Positions 8,316-17,492 of a stretch of DNA of 64,000 bases are shown here, piece by piece. How positions within the stretch are numbered: the first letter of the stretch is position 1; each line of letters starts with the position of its first letter. The position numbers and the translations under genes were made by a program. Below the pieces are notes generated by a model that worked only from the letters and a program-made list of their open reading frames with translations, made no database searches and was not told the origin of the DNA. This DNA comes from Fidelibacterota bacterium (GTDB taxonomy: Bacteria > Marinisomatota > Marinisomatia > SCGC-AAA003-L08 > GCA-002719095), in assembly GCA_002705575.1 (NCBI GenBank), contig PAHI01000042.1:1-64000 (forward strand), read 5' to 3'.

Positions 8316-9275
8316 CTAATCTGTCCAATCTCCTATACTATTATACTTAGCCATTCTATTTTCAACCAATTGTTCATCTGTTAATTTAATTAATTCCTGG
8401 TATTCTGACAAAATAGCTTCCTTTAATTTTTTTGATGATCCCTGAGGGTCAATATGCGCAGAACCATTTGGCTCATCAATTATTAAATCTGCTATACCTA
8501 TATCAAATAAATCTTTTGAAGTAACTTTCATAGAATCTGCTGCTTCATTAGCTTTTGCAGAATCTCTAAACAATATTGACGCACAGCCCTCAGGAGAAAT
8601 AACAGAATACCATGAATTTTTCAAACATAATATTTTATCAGAAAGACCTATGGCTAAAGCTCCGCCTGAAGCACCTTCTCCAATAATAGTTGATATAATA
8701 GGAACTTTCAATTGCGACATTAAAATTAAGTTTTCTGCGATAGCTTGGCCTTGCCCTCTTTCTTCTGCACCTATTCCAGGATAAGCACCAGGAGTATCAA
8801 TAATTGTTAAAATAGGTAATTTAAACTTTTCGGCCATTCTCATTATTCTTCCAGCCTTTCTGTAACCTTCAGGTCTAGGCATTCCAAAATTTCTAAACAA
8901 TTTATCTTTAGTACCCTTTCCTTTCTCTTGGGCTATAATAATAAACTTAACATCATCTATAAACGCAATTCCTGATAATATAGCAGAATCATCTGAATAA
9001 AGCCTATCACCATGAAGTTCGAACCAATAGTTTGTCATCATTTCAATATAATCCTTAGCATGCGGACGACTAGGGTGCCTTGCTAACTGAACAATCTCCC
9101 ATCTAGATAAATTATTATAGATTTTATCTTTTTTAGAAATTAATTCTTGTCTTAATACATCTATCTGCTTTTGTACATCTATGCCCGTATTCTCAGACGT
9201 ATTTTCTAGCAATCTAATTTTATCTTCAATCTCTTTTAAGGGTAATTCAAAATCTAATATATATTTTTCACTCAT
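8316..9275 (-). CDS. accA: acetyl-CoA carboxylase carboxyltransferase subunit alpha
   Basis: 319 aa, the normal length for AccA. It forms half of the carboxyltransferase that makes malonyl-CoA for fatty acid synthesis. The N-terminal coiled region (8-60) is followed by WEIVQLARHPSRPHAKDYI, TPGAYPGIGAEERGQ (161-175) and GEGASGGALAIG (199-210), all diagnostic of AccA. AccD is not seen in the window. The gene overlaps the upstream glycosyltransferase by 8 bp and precedes the MccB-like gene, so fatty-acid synthesis and an acyl-CoA catabolic cluster share a transcript. The identity is secure. Confidence 0.95.
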   Translation of the reverse strand: MSEKYILDFELPLKEIEDKIRLLENTSENTGIDVQKQIDVLRQELISKKDKIYNNLSRWEIVQLARHPSRPHAKDYIEMMTNYWFELHGDRLYSDDSAILSGIAFIDDVKFIIIAQEKGKGTKDKLFRNFGMPRPEGYRKAGRIMRMAEKFKLPILTIIDTPGAYPGIGAEERGQGQAIAENLILMSQLKVPIISTIIGEGASGGALAIGLSDKILCLKNSWYSVISPEGCASILFRDSAKANEAADSMKVTSKDLFDIGIADLIIDEPNGSAHIDPQGSSKKLKEAILSEYQELIKLTDEQLVENRMAKYNSIGDWTD

Positions 9276-10173
9276 ATCGTTTTAAAATTCTTTTTATCAT
9301 TAGATGAAAGTAAGATACATATTTTTTCACCTTAATACTAAGCATAATAAGAAAACTCACCTCTCTCCATAATCTATTTTCATATCGGTGCTTTTTATAA
9401 TATTTGAACATTGAATCATGAAAATAACCTATAACTTTAAATGGATGAGAATTTGCACTTTTTCCTCTATAATGAACAACTTCAGCAAAAGGATAATAAT
9501 AAACTTCAATACCTTGCTTGTTCATTCTAAGGCAATAATCAGTATCTTCACAATACATAAAAAACGATTCATCAAATAATCCAACTCTTTTTATAGTCTC
9601 TGAACGTAAAAACATAAAAGCACCACTGATAACTTCTACTTTATGTATTGCATATTCATCTAAGTAAAGAAGATTGAAACTTCCTATATGCTTATTATTA
9701 GGGAAAAGTTTATCTAATCCGATAATTTTATAAAATGAATTTACTATACCTGGCAACGACCTCTTACAGCTTATCTGTAATGAATTATCAGAATTTAAAA
9801 CTTTAGCAGTAGCACAGCCTATATTTGGATTTAAATCTAAATAACTCTTCATATTAGTAAAGCAATCCTTTTTTACAAAAGTATCTGGGTTCAATATGCA
9901 AACATACTTTCCATTACAGCGAGACAAACCAATATTGATTGCTTTAGAAAAACCCAGATTAGAATCATTGACAACAATATCTAAATCAGTAAAATCACGA
10001 TTCTTGCTAATATATTCTTTAAGATTTAAGATAGATGTATCTCTAGAAAAATTATCTACAACAATTATTTGCAGTTTAGATAAATTGAATCCACAATTAT
10101 AAATTGATTCTACACACTCTTTCAAATAATTTTGAGTATTGTAATTAACAATTACAACAGATATATCTACCAT
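9268..10173 (-). CDS. GT2 glycosyltransferase (rhamnosyltransferase-like)
   Basis: 301 aa GT-A glycosyltransferase. The N-terminus VDISVVIVNYNTQNYLKECV is the nucleotide-binding strand. NPDTFV carries the metal-binding D-x-D-like motif, and FFMYCEDTDYCLRMNKQG holds the ED pair usual in rhamnosyltransferase relatives. The C-terminal 40 residues are basic and hydrophobic and probably associate with the membrane. It sits with a dolichyl-P-mannose-synthase-like protein and an RmlD-like reductase, so it probably builds a surface polysaccharide or lipid-linked glycan. Donor and acceptor cannot be told. It overlaps the next gene upstream by 7 bp. Confidence 0.88.
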   Translation of the reverse strand: MVDISVVIVNYNTQNYLKECVESIYNCGFNLSKLQIIVVDNFSRDTSILNLKEYISKNRDFTDLDIVVNDSNLGFSKAINIGLSRCNGKYVCILNPDTFVKKDCFTNMKSYLDLNPNIGCATAKVLNSDNSLQISCKRSLPGIVNSFYKIIGLDKLFPNNKHIGSFNLLYLDEYAIHKVEVISGAFMFLRSETIKRVGLFDESFFMYCEDTDYCLRMNKQGIEVYYYPFAEVVHYRGKSANSHPFKVIGYFHDSMFKYYKKHRYENRLWREVSFLIMLSIKVKKYVSYFHLMIKRILKRYE

Positions 10174-10883
10174 AATCTAAAAAGCCTTTTTAAGGCTAGC
10201 TTAGGCACAAGAAACATCGCTTCAAAAATAATGGCTCTAGACATTTTTGAATCACCTACAGTTCTATCATGGAATATAATTGGAGTTTCTTTAATTGTGA
10301 AGTTTTTTATCCATGCTAAAAAATTAACTTCAATCTGAAAAGAGTAACCTTGAGATTTGACCTTATTAAAATTTATAGATTCAATAACTCTTCTATTGAT
10401 ACATTTATAGCCACTTGTCGAATCATTAACATTTAAACCTGTTAAGATTTTTACATATATATTAGCAAAGTAGCTTAGCAGTAATCTTGACATAGGCCAA
10501 TTAACTACATTAACACCTTTAATATACCTACTTCCAATAACTAAATCGTAATTATCAGAAATAGATATTAAATCTGGAATTGAATTTGGATTATGAGATA
10601 AATCTGCATCTATTTGAATAATTTTTTCATAATGACGCTCTATTGCCCACTTAAACCCATCCTTATAAGCACTGCCCAATCCCATTTTAGATTTTTGAAG
10701 AATTGTATTTAAATTAGACATACGGATCTGCATTTTTTTAACAATTGCATAAGTTTCATCGCTAGATTGGCCATCTACAACCAAAATATCTAAATCTATA
10801 TCCAAACCATTAATAATATTAATAATTTTTTTTATATTCCTAGATTCATTATACGTTGGAATTATAACTATATTTTTATTCAT
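10167..10883 (-). CDS. GT2 glycosyltransferase, polyprenyl-phosphate mannose synthase-like
   Basis: 238 aa. It resembles soluble dolichol/polyprenol-phosphate mannose synthases. IVIIPTYNESRNIKKII is the donor-binding strand, VDGQSSDETYAIV follows, and QIDADLSHNPNSIP contains the metal-binding DAD. The later GSRYIKGVNVVNWP and STSGYKCINRRV match the family. The usual length is about 240-260 aa, so no membrane domain is missing. It probably transfers a hexose from a nucleotide sugar to a polyprenyl phosphate at the inner face of the cytoplasmic membrane. The sugar specificity is inferred from family only. Confidence 0.88.
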   Translation of the reverse strand: MNKNIVIIPTYNESRNIKKIINIINGLDIDLDILVVDGQSSDETYAIVKKMQIRMSNLNTILQKSKMGLGSAYKDGFKWAIERHYEKIIQIDADLSHNPNSIPDLISISDNYDLVIGSRYIKGVNVVNWPMSRLLLSYFANIYVKILTGLNVNDSTSGYKCINRRVIESINFNKVKSQGYSFQIEVNFLAWIKNFTIKETPIIFHDRTVGDSKMSRAIIFEAMFLVPKLALKRLFRLW

Positions 10884-11754
10884 CTAAGACTCTTTCTTTG
10901 CTTCTATTTAAATAGTAATCAATTGAGTATACATCAATATTGAGCTCATTTAATATTTTATCAGTTTTTAAATACGTGTTTTTAGGTCTATTTGCCTTAA
11001 AATTAATTACTTTAGAATCTACTGAATTAATAAGATTAGAATTAAACCCAAATAGATTCGCTATTTTAACCGCAAAGTTATATCTATTAATTGGTTCTAA
11101 GCAACCAACATTATATATATCATAATTATTCAACATAATAACTGCCTGAGCAACCTCAGATATTAGCTCAACCGAAGTTGGATTAGAAACCTGATCTACA
11201 ACTACGTTGATTTTTTTATTGCTTTTCAAATTATTGTACACCCATGCTAAAAAATTACTCTTATTATATATGTAATGACTAAACAAAGTACTACAACGAA
11301 AAATTGAAAAACACCTATTTGAAGACATAAGCAAGTTTTCTGCTTCTAGCTTCAATTTACCATAATAGTTTACGGGATTAGGTTTATCATATTCAGTATA
11401 ACTTCTTTTAAAACCATCAAAAACATAATCAGAGGATATATGAATGATATTGCAATTTTTATCCGAATACTTTAAAATATTTTGAAGACCTCGAAATATT
11501 ACACCTCTTGAATATTCTTTTTCGATTTCACAACTATCAACATCATTAAATGAAGCACAATTAATAATTATTTCAGGATAATATTTAGTAAGAATATTCT
11601 CAACATCTTTTTTACTAGATACATCCATATGAATAATATCTTTGTTTTCAGGATTCTTTGATGTGCTAACTACATTAAATACTTTGCCTAAACTATACGA
11701 TAAAAAAAGACCTAACTGTCCTTTAGCTCCAGTAATAAGAATGCGTTTTGACAA
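10876..11754 (-). CDS. RmlD-like dTDP-4-dehydrorhamnose reductase / SDR sugar reductase
   Basis: 292 aa extended SDR enzyme. It has the NAD(P)-binding GAKGQLGLFLS near the N-terminus, the D-V-D-x-C-E segment (NDVDSCEIEKEY) typical of RmlD, SSDYVFDG and the catalytic Tyr/Lys pair in YYGKLKLEAE. It would reduce a 4-keto-deoxysugar nucleotide, classically dTDP-4-keto-rhamnose to dTDP-L-rhamnose. RmlA, RmlB and RmlC are not in the window, so the sugar is uncertain. It overlaps the polyprenyl-P transferase by 8 bp and follows purE directly. It belongs to the surface-glycan part of the operon. Confidence 0.85.
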   Translation of the reverse strand: MSKRILITGAKGQLGLFLSYSLGKVFNVVSTSKNPENKDIIHMDVSSKKDVENILTKYYPEIIINCASFNDVDSCEIEKEYSRGVIFRGLQNILKYSDKNCNIIHISSDYVFDGFKRSYTEYDKPNPVNYYGKLKLEAENLLMSSNRCFSIFRCSTLFSHYIYNKSNFLAWVYNNLKSNKKINVVVDQVSNPTSVELISEVAQAVIMLNNYDIYNVGCLEPINRYNFAVKIANLFGFNSNLINSVDSKVINFKANRPKNTYLKTDKILNELNIDVYSIDYYLNRSKERVLDE

Positions 11755-12216
11755 TTATAGCTTTGCTCCATTACGCTTAAACTTATCTAACTTATCAACA
11801 ACATCAATATCTGATAAAGAAAAAACTTCCGCACAAAATATTGCAGAATTAATAAAACCAGCTTTACCTACTGTCATTGTAGCAACAGGGACTCCTTTAG
11901 GCATCTGTAAAGTTGCCAAAAGAGAATCAAGTCCATCTAATATCCCTCCAGGAAGAGGTACGCCTATTACCGGCAAAGTTGAATTCGCCTTTAAAGCTCC
12001 CGCTAAATGTGCAGCCATGCCTGCAGCTCCAATTAAAATAGAATATCCGTTTTTCCTTGCATTTACTGCAAAATCATGAACTTTTACAGGGTTTCTATGT
12101 GCGGAAAGTATATGCACTTCATAATCAATCCCAAAATAATCAAAATATTCTTTAGATGATTCTACGTACCTTAAATCACTTTCACTACCAAGTAAAATAG
12201 CTACTTTTTTATTCAT
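11755..12216 (-). CDS. purE: N5-carboxyaminoimidazole ribonucleotide mutase
   Basis: 153 aa, class I PurE, which rearranges N5-CAIR to CAIR in purine synthesis. Motifs are GSESDL (10-15), the active-site SAHRNP (38-43) with catalytic His40, and AGMAAHL (65-71) followed by PVIGVPLPG. The length is close to the usual 160 aa. PurK is not adjacent, although the two are commonly paired. The gene sits in the middle of glycan genes, with an 8-bp overlap with the lipoprotein gene upstream and its stop abutting the RmlD-like start. The identity is secure. Confidence 0.95.
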   Translation of the reverse strand: MNKKVAILLGSESDLRYVESSKEYFDYFGIDYEVHILSAHRNPVKVHDFAVNARKNGYSILIGAAGMAAHLAGALKANSTLPVIGVPLPGGILDGLDSLLATLQMPKGVPVATMTVGKAGFINSAIFCAEVFSLSDIDVVDKLDKFKRNGAKL

Positions 12217-13246
12217 AACTATATTCTCCTTTTTTTTTAATTTGCTTAAATACTGACTCTATTTGTTTTAAATAAATCATTTTATTATTACCAGGATTAT
12301 TAATTAAACCTATAAATAAAACTGATTTATTATTATTTATATTATATATATAACTGACATATGGACCACCAACTTTAGGTATAGTATCTACTTTATCACC
12401 AAAAACAAAAATATCTGAATGAACATATGTACCTCCAATAATATAGTTATTATTATGTGTTAACTTATAAGAATTCCTATCCTGAAAATCACTTATCCTT
12501 AATAAACTTGAATCTTTAACAATTTCATTAAATGTATTTTGAATTTCTGATAAACATAATCTTGGATTTAAACATTTATCAATTTCTTTAACGATCACCC
12601 ATCTAATAGGATCCCCTAAAGATGGACGCCCTCTTCCAACCCATAACAAGCTATCATTGTTTCTTATATATTCATAATTATGATCAAGAACTATATCTAA
12701 ACCAAATTTATTCCTTATATCGTCTATAATATTTTCATTCTTAGGAATTTCTTTATATTTGCTAAATATATCTGCATCAATTCTGTTAACCATGCAATCT
12801 GATAAAATAGAATCATAATTAAATAATATATTTTTAAATTCTATTGCATCTATAGCTTCAATTCCAATTATAGACTGATTTTTGCTATAATAATTATTAA
12901 TAATATCAACCTTACTGCTATCATTTTTATTTTTAAACATTCTATCATAAAAAGCATCTCCTGTTTGATCCTTAGGACTACTAATCTTCAAGCATATAAT
13001 TAATGGATATGCTTTAAATAAATTAAAATCATTTGGAGTAATCCATTTTAGATTATAATAATTTTCTTCAATAGGCATGAATCGATTTTTTAAATCTAAA
13101 TACTGTTTTAAAAATAAAGCTGAATAAAGACTGTCTATCTTCGAAGATACAACTATAATTTGATTAGACTCAACTTCTTTAAGTTCATTTGAGCAGGATA
13201 CGAGAAAAAGTAGAAAAAAAACACCAAAAAAAGTTAGAATCTTCAT
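12209..13246 (-). CDS. lipoprotein, probably DUF4837 family
   Basis: 345 aa. The first 18 residues form a lipoprotein signal, with FLLFLVSC as the lipobox and Cys18 as the lipidation site, so the protein is membrane-anchored after processing by Lgt (encoded nearby) and LspA. Two halves each begin with a strand-rich segment. The stretch WVGRGRPSLGDPIRWVIV and the later VGGPYVSYIYN resemble the DUF4837 family of Bacteroidetes and relatives as I remember it. No enzyme motif is seen. The function is unknown. It overlaps the methyltransferase gene by 4 bp and purE by 8 bp. Confidence 0.7.
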   Translation of the reverse strand: MKILTFFGVFFLLFLVSCSNELKEVESNQIIVVSSKIDSLYSALFLKQYLDLKNRFMPIEENYYNLKWITPNDFNLFKAYPLIICLKISSPKDQTGDAFYDRMFKNKNDSSKVDIINNYYSKNQSIIGIEAIDAIEFKNILFNYDSILSDCMVNRIDADIFSKYKEIPKNENIIDDIRNKFGLDIVLDHNYEYIRNNDSLLWVGRGRPSLGDPIRWVIVKEIDKCLNPRLCLSEIQNTFNEIVKDSSLLRISDFQDRNSYKLTHNNNYIIGGTYVHSDIFVFGDKVDTIPKVGGPYVSYIYNINNNKSVLFIGLINNPGNNKMIYLKQIESVFKQIKKKGEYSYE

Positions 13247-14088
13247 TTCTTTTTACAAACAAAAATTAAGGATGAAGCTCTCTTATTATTCCAAAAAATA
13301 CCAACTAATGATACTGAAATTTGAATTAAAATGCGCATACTTGATAGAATTTTATTTTTATGACTCATTATAATATTATGAAAAGTGTCTAAATAAATAG
13401 GCTTATAAAATTTAATTTCAAAATTATACTTATCTAACAACAATCTCATTGTTTCAAAATTAAAATGCAATAGATGGCGTGGAGCATCGTAAGCAATCCA
13501 CTTTTCTCTTAAAATGTTTCTTTCATAAGCATTATGGTTAGGCACAGCTATAACTAAGAGCCCTTTTTTATCTAGGACATTATTAATTGTTAAAAACGTA
13601 CTATCTATATCATGAATATGCTCTAAAGAATGAAACATCGTAATCACATTAAATTTTTTTGATTTTTGCAATCCCTCAAGTTCATTTTGATTACTACTTC
13701 TAAAAAATGGATCATAACTGTAAGAATCCCAACCTTTGGTAGACATATACTTTGAAAACTGACCATCGCCTGACCCAAAATCAAGAAGAACCCTTTTTTT
13801 TCCAATAAAAGCATTCTCAATAATTCTACTTTTAAAACGATTATTTACTCTTTGTAAAATTTTATAAATAACGCCTAAAACATTCTTTTTTCTGCCATGA
13901 GGCAAATAATTGATATTTTCATAGTACTCAGCAATATCATTGCATCCTGGTCTTGGATTTAGCATTACTAAACCACATCTACACTTCTGAAGTTGATATC
14001 TGTAATTTTCATCAAAACGATCTACTACTGATATATAATCATTTAAAAAAAAATCTGAGTCACACAATATGCATTTTATATATTCCAT
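13243..14088 (-). CDS. class I SAM-dependent methyltransferase with N-terminal zinc-ribbon-like motif
   Basis: 281 aa. The N-terminus has paired cysteines (CILC at 6-9 and CRC at 37-39) followed by GLVMLNPRP, as in Methyltransf-23-type proteins with a zinc-binding cap. The SAM site is VLLDFGSGDGQFSKYM (about 95-110), followed by the post-I acid and FHSLEHIHD. A short hydrophobic stretch lies near the C-terminus. Such enzymes often methylate sugars or lipid-linked intermediates, which fits the glycan genes downstream. The substrate is not known. It lies 9 bp downstream of lgt. Confidence 0.82.
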   Translation of the reverse strand: MEYIKCILCDSDFFLNDYISVVDRFDENYRYQLQKCRCGLVMLNPRPGCNDIAEYYENINYLPHGRKKNVLGVIYKILQRVNNRFKSRIIENAFIGKKRVLLDFGSGDGQFSKYMSTKGWDSYSYDPFFRSSNQNELEGLQKSKKFNVITMFHSLEHIHDIDSTFLTINNVLDKKGLLVIAVPNHNAYERNILREKWIAYDAPRHLLHFNFETMRLLLDKYNFEIKFYKPIYLDTFHNIIMSHKNKILSSMRILIQISVSLVGIFWNNKRASSLIFVCKKK

Positions 14089-14097
14089 AGGAACTAC

Positions 14098-14886
14098 CTA
14101 CATTATTTTTCTTCTGAGTCCATAATGAAGCAGAATACCCGAAATAATCATTAATAAAGAAATGTATTGAGCACCGCTGAGACCTAAAAACATAAATGAA
14201 AAGCCCTCTGAAGAGACTGGATGCTCTCTTATAAATTCTATCAAAAAGCGTGAAACTCCAATTAAAAATAAATATTCAAAAAATAATTCACCTTTAAAAT
14301 TAATTTTATTCCTAAAATTATATAAATAAAGAAAAATCACAAAATATATAGCCATTTCATATAGCTGAGTAGGAAATCTATAAAAATTCTCATCAGGAAA
14401 CTGAACAGCCAATGGAAAAAAATCAAATGATGTTCTAATGCCATCGCAATCATGAACAAGAAAGCATCCTACTCTTCCTATGGAATGCCCTAGAGCTAAT
14501 AAAGGAGCGACGACATCTGAATATTCAAGCCATGATAATTTATTTCTAAAAAGATATATAGATACTGCAATCAGTCCGCCAATAAGACCTCCATAAAAAA
14601 CAAGACCTGAGCCACATGAATGAATAGCATTTTTAAAATCTCCATCAATAATATACAAAAAACCTTCATGACTACTATGAAATCCAAACTCAAACATATA
14701 ATACAATTTAGCACCGATAATACCGCCTAAGGCTGCCCAAAAAATAATATTATCTCCCACTTCAACTTCTACTTTTTTTTCACTTAAAGTTTTTCTAATT
14801 AATATGTTACAACTAAGAAATGCTAAAAACATCATTAATCCAAAGCTTGAAATATTAAACCCCATAAACTCAAATCCAGGCCACAT
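14098..14886 (-). CDS. lgt: prolipoprotein diacylglyceryl transferase
   Basis: 262 aa inner-membrane enzyme that attaches diacylglycerol from phosphatidylglycerol to the lipobox cysteine of prolipoproteins. Several transmembrane helices are visible. SGLVFYGGLIGG (93-104) and HSIGRVGCFLVHDCDG (134-149) correspond to the Lgt signature around H-x-x-GR-x-G-x-F. RFPTQLYEM and the late RFLIEFIREHP are the other conserved blocks. The signature has Cys where many Lgt proteins have Asn after RVG. An RBS-like AAGGAG precedes the ATG. It lies 19 bp after lepA in the same operon. The identity is secure. Confidence 0.93.
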   Translation of the reverse strand: MWPGFEFMGFNISSFGLMMFLAFLSCNILIRKTLSEKKVEVEVGDNIIFWAALGGIIGAKLYYMFEFGFHSSHEGFLYIIDGDFKNAIHSCGSGLVFYGGLIGGLIAVSIYLFRNKLSWLEYSDVVAPLLALGHSIGRVGCFLVHDCDGIRTSFDFFPLAVQFPDENFYRFPTQLYEMAIYFVIFLYLYNFRNKINFKGELFFEYLFLIGVSRFLIEFIREHPVSSEGFSFMFLGLSGAQYISLLMIISGILLHYGLRRKIM

Positions 14887-14905
14887 AAAAACTCCTTTTT
14901 ATTTA

Positions 14906-16708
14906 TTATTCCTCATCATTTCTTAAAACTGCTAAAAATGCTTTTTGAGGAATTTCGACATTTCCTATCTGCTTCATTCTTTTCTTCCCTTCTTTTTGCT
15001 TTTCGAGCAATTTTCTCTTTCTCGATATATCTCCACCATAACACTTTGCTATGACATTTTTTCTAAATGCATTGATTGTCTCTCGTGCAATTATTTTACT
15101 TCCTATAGAAGCTTGTATAGGAATCGAGAATTGGTGCCTCTTAATTTCTTTTTTTAATTTTTTGCATAAACTAGAACCTTGTTTATAAGCTTTATCAACA
15201 TGCACAATTAGACTCAACGCATCTACCTGTTCATTAGCAATCAAAATATCTAATTTCTGTAATCTAGACTTTTTTTCGCCTTTAACTTCATAGTCGAATG
15301 AAGCGTAGCCTTGCGTTAGAGATTGCAACTTTTCAAAAAAATCGAAAATAATCTCACCAAAAGGAATTTCAAAAATAAGCTGAACTTTTTCAGTTGTTAT
15401 ATACTTTGTCTCAATATATACACCTCTTTTAGCTAAACATAACTTCATTATATTGCCAATATATTTTGAAGGAGAAATAATCTCAGCTTGTATAATCGGC
15501 TCATATATCGCTTTTATGTCTGAAGGATTTGGCATTTCTGAAGGATTATCAATATAATCAGAAGTACTGTCATGTCTTTCCAGTCTGTAATTAACATTTG
15601 GTGCTGTGCTAATAAGATCAAGATTATATTCTCTTTCTAATCTTTCTTGAACAATTTCTAAATGCAAGGGGCCCAAAAAACCACAACGAAAACCAAAGCC
15701 TAATGCAGTTGATGAATTTGGCTCATAACTCAAAGCTGAATCATTAATTTTTAATTTATTTAAACTTTCCCTCAAATTATCATAATCATTGTTATCTACT
15801 GGATATATACCGCTAAAAACCATAGGTTTAATATCTTTATAGCCTTCCAAAGCCTTTTTCGCCTGATCCTCAGCAAGTGTCATTGTGTCCCCAACTTTTA
15901 TTTCTGAAACATCTTTATTATTAGTTATAACATATCCAACCTCACCTTGGTTTATAGAATCTAGAGCTATCTTATCTAATTTCAACTTACCAACTTCTAA
16001 AATTTCATGGACATTACTATTAGCAAAGTATTTAGCTGTCATTCCCTTATTTATCTTTCCATTAAATACTCTAACATATGATATAACTCCTCTATACTTA
16101 TCAAATATACAATCAAAAATCAACCCTCTTGTACCAGTCACACTTCGATCTTGAATTGGGGCAGGAATAATATTGATTATTGCATCAAATACTTTATTTA
16201 TACCTGTCCCATTTTTTGCACTAACACAAATAATGTCACTTTCCTTGCAACCCAATAATTCTATCGTTTGCATAATGGCTGAATCTATATCTGCATTTTT
16301 CATATCAACTTTATTTATAATAGGAATGATTTCTAGGCCAGCCTCAATAGCTAAATATGCATTTGTTACAGTTTGAGCTTCAACTCCTTGAGAAGCATCA
16401 ATCAATAGCAAAGCTCCTTCACAGGCTGCTAAACTTCTAGAAACTTCATAACCAAAATCAACATGCCCTGGAGTATCTATCAGATTTAACATATATTGTT
16501 TATCCTTATATTTAAAATCTATAGATATAGGGTGTGATTTAATTGTAATTCCTCTTTCTCTTTCTATATCCATATCATCTAAAACTTGATTTCTCATCTC
16601 TTTTATATGCAATGTTTTTGTGTGCTCAATCAAACGATCCGCTAATGTAGACTTACCATGATCAATATGAGCAATGATACAAAAATTTCTAATTAAATCA
16701 ACAGACAT
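14906..16708 (-). CDS. lepA: elongation factor 4 (ribosome back-translocating GTPase)
   Basis: 600 aa, the standard LepA length. The N-terminal GTPase has AHIDHGKST (13-21), the switch segment with RERGITIK, DTPGHVDF and NKVDM. This is followed by domain II, the EF-G-like domains and the LepA-specific C-terminal domain, which ends AKCYGGDISRKRKLLEKQKEGKKRMK and then VEIPQKAFLAVL. LepA binds ribosomes and promotes back-translocation under stress. It starts the lepA-lgt pair common in bacteria. The stop of the crotonase gene lies 1 nt upstream of its ATG, so translation is probably coupled. Confidence 0.96.
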   Translation of the reverse strand: MSVDLIRNFCIIAHIDHGKSTLADRLIEHTKTLHIKEMRNQVLDDMDIERERGITIKSHPISIDFKYKDKQYMLNLIDTPGHVDFGYEVSRSLAACEGALLLIDASQGVEAQTVTNAYLAIEAGLEIIPIINKVDMKNADIDSAIMQTIELLGCKESDIICVSAKNGTGINKVFDAIINIIPAPIQDRSVTGTRGLIFDCIFDKYRGVISYVRVFNGKINKGMTAKYFANSNVHEILEVGKLKLDKIALDSINQGEVGYVITNNKDVSEIKVGDTMTLAEDQAKKALEGYKDIKPMVFSGIYPVDNNDYDNLRESLNKLKINDSALSYEPNSSTALGFGFRCGFLGPLHLEIVQERLEREYNLDLISTAPNVNYRLERHDSTSDYIDNPSEMPNPSDIKAIYEPIIQAEIISPSKYIGNIMKLCLAKRGVYIETKYITTEKVQLIFEIPFGEIIFDFFEKLQSLTQGYASFDYEVKGEKKSRLQKLDILIANEQVDALSLIVHVDKAYKQGSSLCKKLKKEIKRHQFSIPIQASIGSKIIARETINAFRKNVIAKCYGGDISRKRKLLEKQKEGKKRMKQIGNVEIPQKAFLAVLRNDEE

Positions 16709-16709
16709 T

Positions 16710-17492
16710 CTAATCTTTGAATTGAGGTTTTTTCTTATCTAAGAAAGCTTTAATACCAATATCTTTATTTTCATTTTTAAAAATCTTTTTAAAATATTCA
16801 GACTCTAAGCTTAACGCATCTTTTAAATTCATTGAAACACCTTTTGATACAGCATCTATTATAAGTTTTGCAGAAAAAGGAGATTGCCTATTTATCAAAT
16901 TAGAAAGTTTAATTGTCTGATCTATAAGTTCATTATGATTGAAGACATCACTAACCAAGCCTATTCTTTTAGACTCTACTGCATTTATAGTACCACCTGT
17001 AAGTAATAACTTATAAGCATTAGACAAGCCTATTATTCTTGGTAATCTTTGAGTTCCTCCAAAACCAGGAATAAGACCTAAGCCAATCTCAGGCTGTCCA
17101 AAAATTGCTCGATCAGACGCAATCCTAATATGACAAGCCATCGCAAGCTCGCACCCTCCACCTAAAGCAAAACCATTAACTGCTGCTATAATTGGCTTAG
17201 GATAAGAATCCATCATTAATGTAATATCGTTTCCAAATTTAGAAAATCTATAAGCCTCGCTTGATTTCATTAATGACATCTGTTTTATATCTGCCCCTGC
17301 AACAAAAGCTTTATCTCCTTCACCTGTAATAATAATACTTCTAATTTCTTTAAAATCTCTATACTTAATCAAAACTTCTTCTAGCTCCATTAAAACATTT
17401 AAATTTAAAGAATTGTAAGACTCTTTTCGATTTATTAAAATAACACATGTCTCATTAATAATTTTAATATTTATATTTTTCATTTTCTCCAA
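16710..17492 (-). CDS. enoyl-CoA hydratase (crotonase family)
   Basis: 260 aa, full-length crotonase. AFVAGADIKQM forms the oxyanion hole, GGGCELAMACHIRIA holds the first catalytic glutamate, and QPEIGLGLIPGFGGTQR holds the second. This looks like a short-chain 3-hydroxyacyl/crotonyl-CoA hydratase. It overlaps the 3' end of trkH by 13 bp and is 1 nt from lepA, so it lies between transport and translation genes without any obvious partner. An earlier in-frame Met (residue 4) is also possible as the start. This is the second crotonase in the window, and it differs from the one at 4248..4991. Confidence 0.9.
   Translation of the reverse strand: MEKMKNINIKIINETCVILINRKESYNSLNLNVLMELEEVLIKYRDFKEIRSIIITGEGDKAFVAGADIKQMSLMKSSEAYRFSKFGNDITLMMDSYPKPIIAAVNGFALGGGCELAMACHIRIASDRAIFGQPEIGLGLIPGFGGTQRLPRIIGLSNAYKLLLTGGTINAVESKRIGLVSDVFNHNELIDQTIKLSNLINRQSPFSAKLIIDAVSKGVSMNLKDALSLESEYFKKIFKNENKDIGIKAFLDKKKPQFKD

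Noticed and set aside
11642..12079. 145-codon plus-strand frame opposite purE and the RmlD-like gene
   Set aside because: It is antisense to two well-identified genes, has no ribosome-binding site and shows no protein family pattern. It is the shadow of purE and its neighbour.
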